This document shows, in pieces, positions 63,591 through 64,000 of a stretch of 64,000 bases of DNA. Origin of the DNA: Lachnospira sp900551945 (GTDB taxonomy: Bacteria; Bacillota; Clostridia; Lachnospirales; Lachnospiraceae); NCBI GenBank assembly GCA_048380335.1, contig DBFCCI010000006.1, positions 22,526 to 86,525 on the forward strand, written 5' to 3'. The position numbers and the translations under genes are program-made. The notes under the pieces were generated by a model. The model was not told the DNA's origin. It ran no database searches and saw nothing but the letters and a program-made list of their open reading frames with translations. Position 1 is the stretch's first letter, and the number at the start of each line of letters is the position of its first letter.

Positions 63591-63993
63591 GCAATATCAT
63601 GGTGCTTCACATTGTAAATATCTTACTCAATATCATATTGTATGGTGTCCTAAATTTAGATATTCTGTTTTGCAAAATGGTGTAGATATTACATTAAAGC
63701 AGATACTATCAGATATTTGTAATAAATATGGATATATAATAAAAGCACTTGAAGTAATGCCTGACCATATACATATATTTGTAGATTGCCCACAGACAGT
63801 TGCACCGTGTGATGTAGTAAGAACACTAAAATCTATAAGTGCTATTGAATTATTTAAGGCATATCCACAGTTAAAACAATTTTATGCTAAGTGTGGTAAG
63901 TTGTGGTTTGATGGATATTTTATATCTACTTTAGAACATATAAGTGAAGCTACTGTCAAAAAGTATATAAAGGAGCAAACAAATGAAGATTAA
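63580..63993 (+). CDS. tnpA: IS200/IS605 family Y1 transposase TnpA
   Basis: 137 aa single-strand transposase. The HUH motif is PDHIHIFVD (His-hydrophobic-His at about 67-69). The nucleophilic Tyr lies in VKKYIKEQ near the C-terminus (about 129-132). The QYHIVWCPKFRYSVL start is typical. It excises and inserts the element as single strands by recognising subterminal hairpins such as the one at 63291-63332. Full length and intact. It overlaps the start of the next frame. Confidence 0.94.
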   Translation: MENEQYHGASHCKYLTQYHIVWCPKFRYSVLQNGVDITLKQILSDICNKYGYIIKALEVMPDHIHIFVDCPQTVAPCDVVRTLKSISAIELFKAYPQLKQFYAKCGKLWFDGYFISTLEHISEATVKKYIKEQTNED

Positions 63994-64000
63994 CCAAAAC
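63983..64000 (+). CDS. tnpB: Probable tnpB (RNA-guided nuclease of IS605), first six codons
   Basis: ATG at 63983 with AAGGAG 7 nt upstream, overlapping the tnpA stop. Only MKINQN is visible before the window ends. The call depends on position: in IS605-type elements tnpB normally follows tnpA in this way. The sequence alone cannot confirm it. Confidence 0.45.

Larger units (their letters stand above)
63281..64000 (+). mobile_element. IS200/IS605-type insertion sequence, left part
   Basis: It begins with the left-end subterminal hairpin (gtggc at 63291 pairing with gccac at 63328-63332, enclosing ccccatagctcgctgtgggg). A consensus promoter, a small accessory gene, tnpA and the first codons of a probable tnpB follow. 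It runs off the right edge. The left boundary is inferred from the start of similarity (ttataaataagt) with solo copies at 21.3 and 23.1 kb. Confidence 0.85.

Noticed and set aside
1..64000. CRISPR arrays, tRNA or rRNA genes.
   Set aside because: No regularly spaced direct repeats and no cloverleaf or ribosomal RNA sequence could be recognised on either strand.

Overview
The window is A+T-rich (about one third G+C by eye) chromosomal DNA. It most resembles a spore-forming clostridium of the family Lachnospiraceae. The evidence is a large Gram-positive type SRP RNA directly upstream of dnaX, the order dnaX-ybaB/ebfC-recR followed by a JetA/JetB/JetC-like set, a spoIID-spoIIQ pair, reverse rubrerythrin with PerR, PPi-type phosphofructokinase, and several families (DUF6128-like, DUF5027-like, DUF6512-like, TSCPD) typical of that family. 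These family assignments come from reading the proteins, not from a search. The genus cannot be fixed.

Layout. 1-2.8 kb: end of tatD, rsmA, tadA and a GNAT acetyltransferase. 2.8-6.5 kb: a low-complexity surface-type protein and a type II restriction-modification pair. 6.5-19 kb: SRP RNA, dnaX, ybaB, recR, then a condensin-like JetA/JetB/JetC set without a recognisable JetD, followed by a TPR plus degenerate AAA+ protein. 19-28 kb: transketolase, iron alcohol dehydrogenase, PlsC, hemolysin III-like protein, glycogen phosphorylase. 28-37 kb: two chemoreceptors, spoIID/spoIIQ, and a decayed glycerate-use locus (intact kinase, internally deleted permease, truncated CdaR-type regulator). 37-41 kb: rubrerythrin and divergent perR with shared operators; a TSCPD-radical SAM-murG operon. 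41-49 kb: LytTR/GHKL two-component system, YefM-YoeB pair, and a lipoprotein/permease/ATPase ABC cluster with LytTR-style direct repeats in its promoter. 49-54 kb: mtnN, pgi, a D-2-hydroxyacid dehydrogenase, a small conserved protein, dtd. 54-58 kb: a second ABC cluster headed by a small secreted protein. 58-63 kb: pfp, HD-domain protein, NUDIX protein, membrane protein, flavin reductase. 63-64 kb: the left part of an IS200/IS605 element.

The intergenic DNA is unusually rich in repeats. (a) At least six copies, all in + orientation, of a roughly 110-155 nt nested palindrome with 19-22 bp terminal inverted repeats and compensatory base changes between copies. (b) Three solo copies of the left-end hairpin of the IS200/IS605 element at 63.3 kb. 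(c) A hairpin-rich family shared by the pgi leader, the flavin-reductase leader and a 311 nt palindrome next to the IS. I consider the palindrome family and the JetD-less SMC operon the strongest leads for something new. No tRNA, rRNA or CRISPR array was seen.
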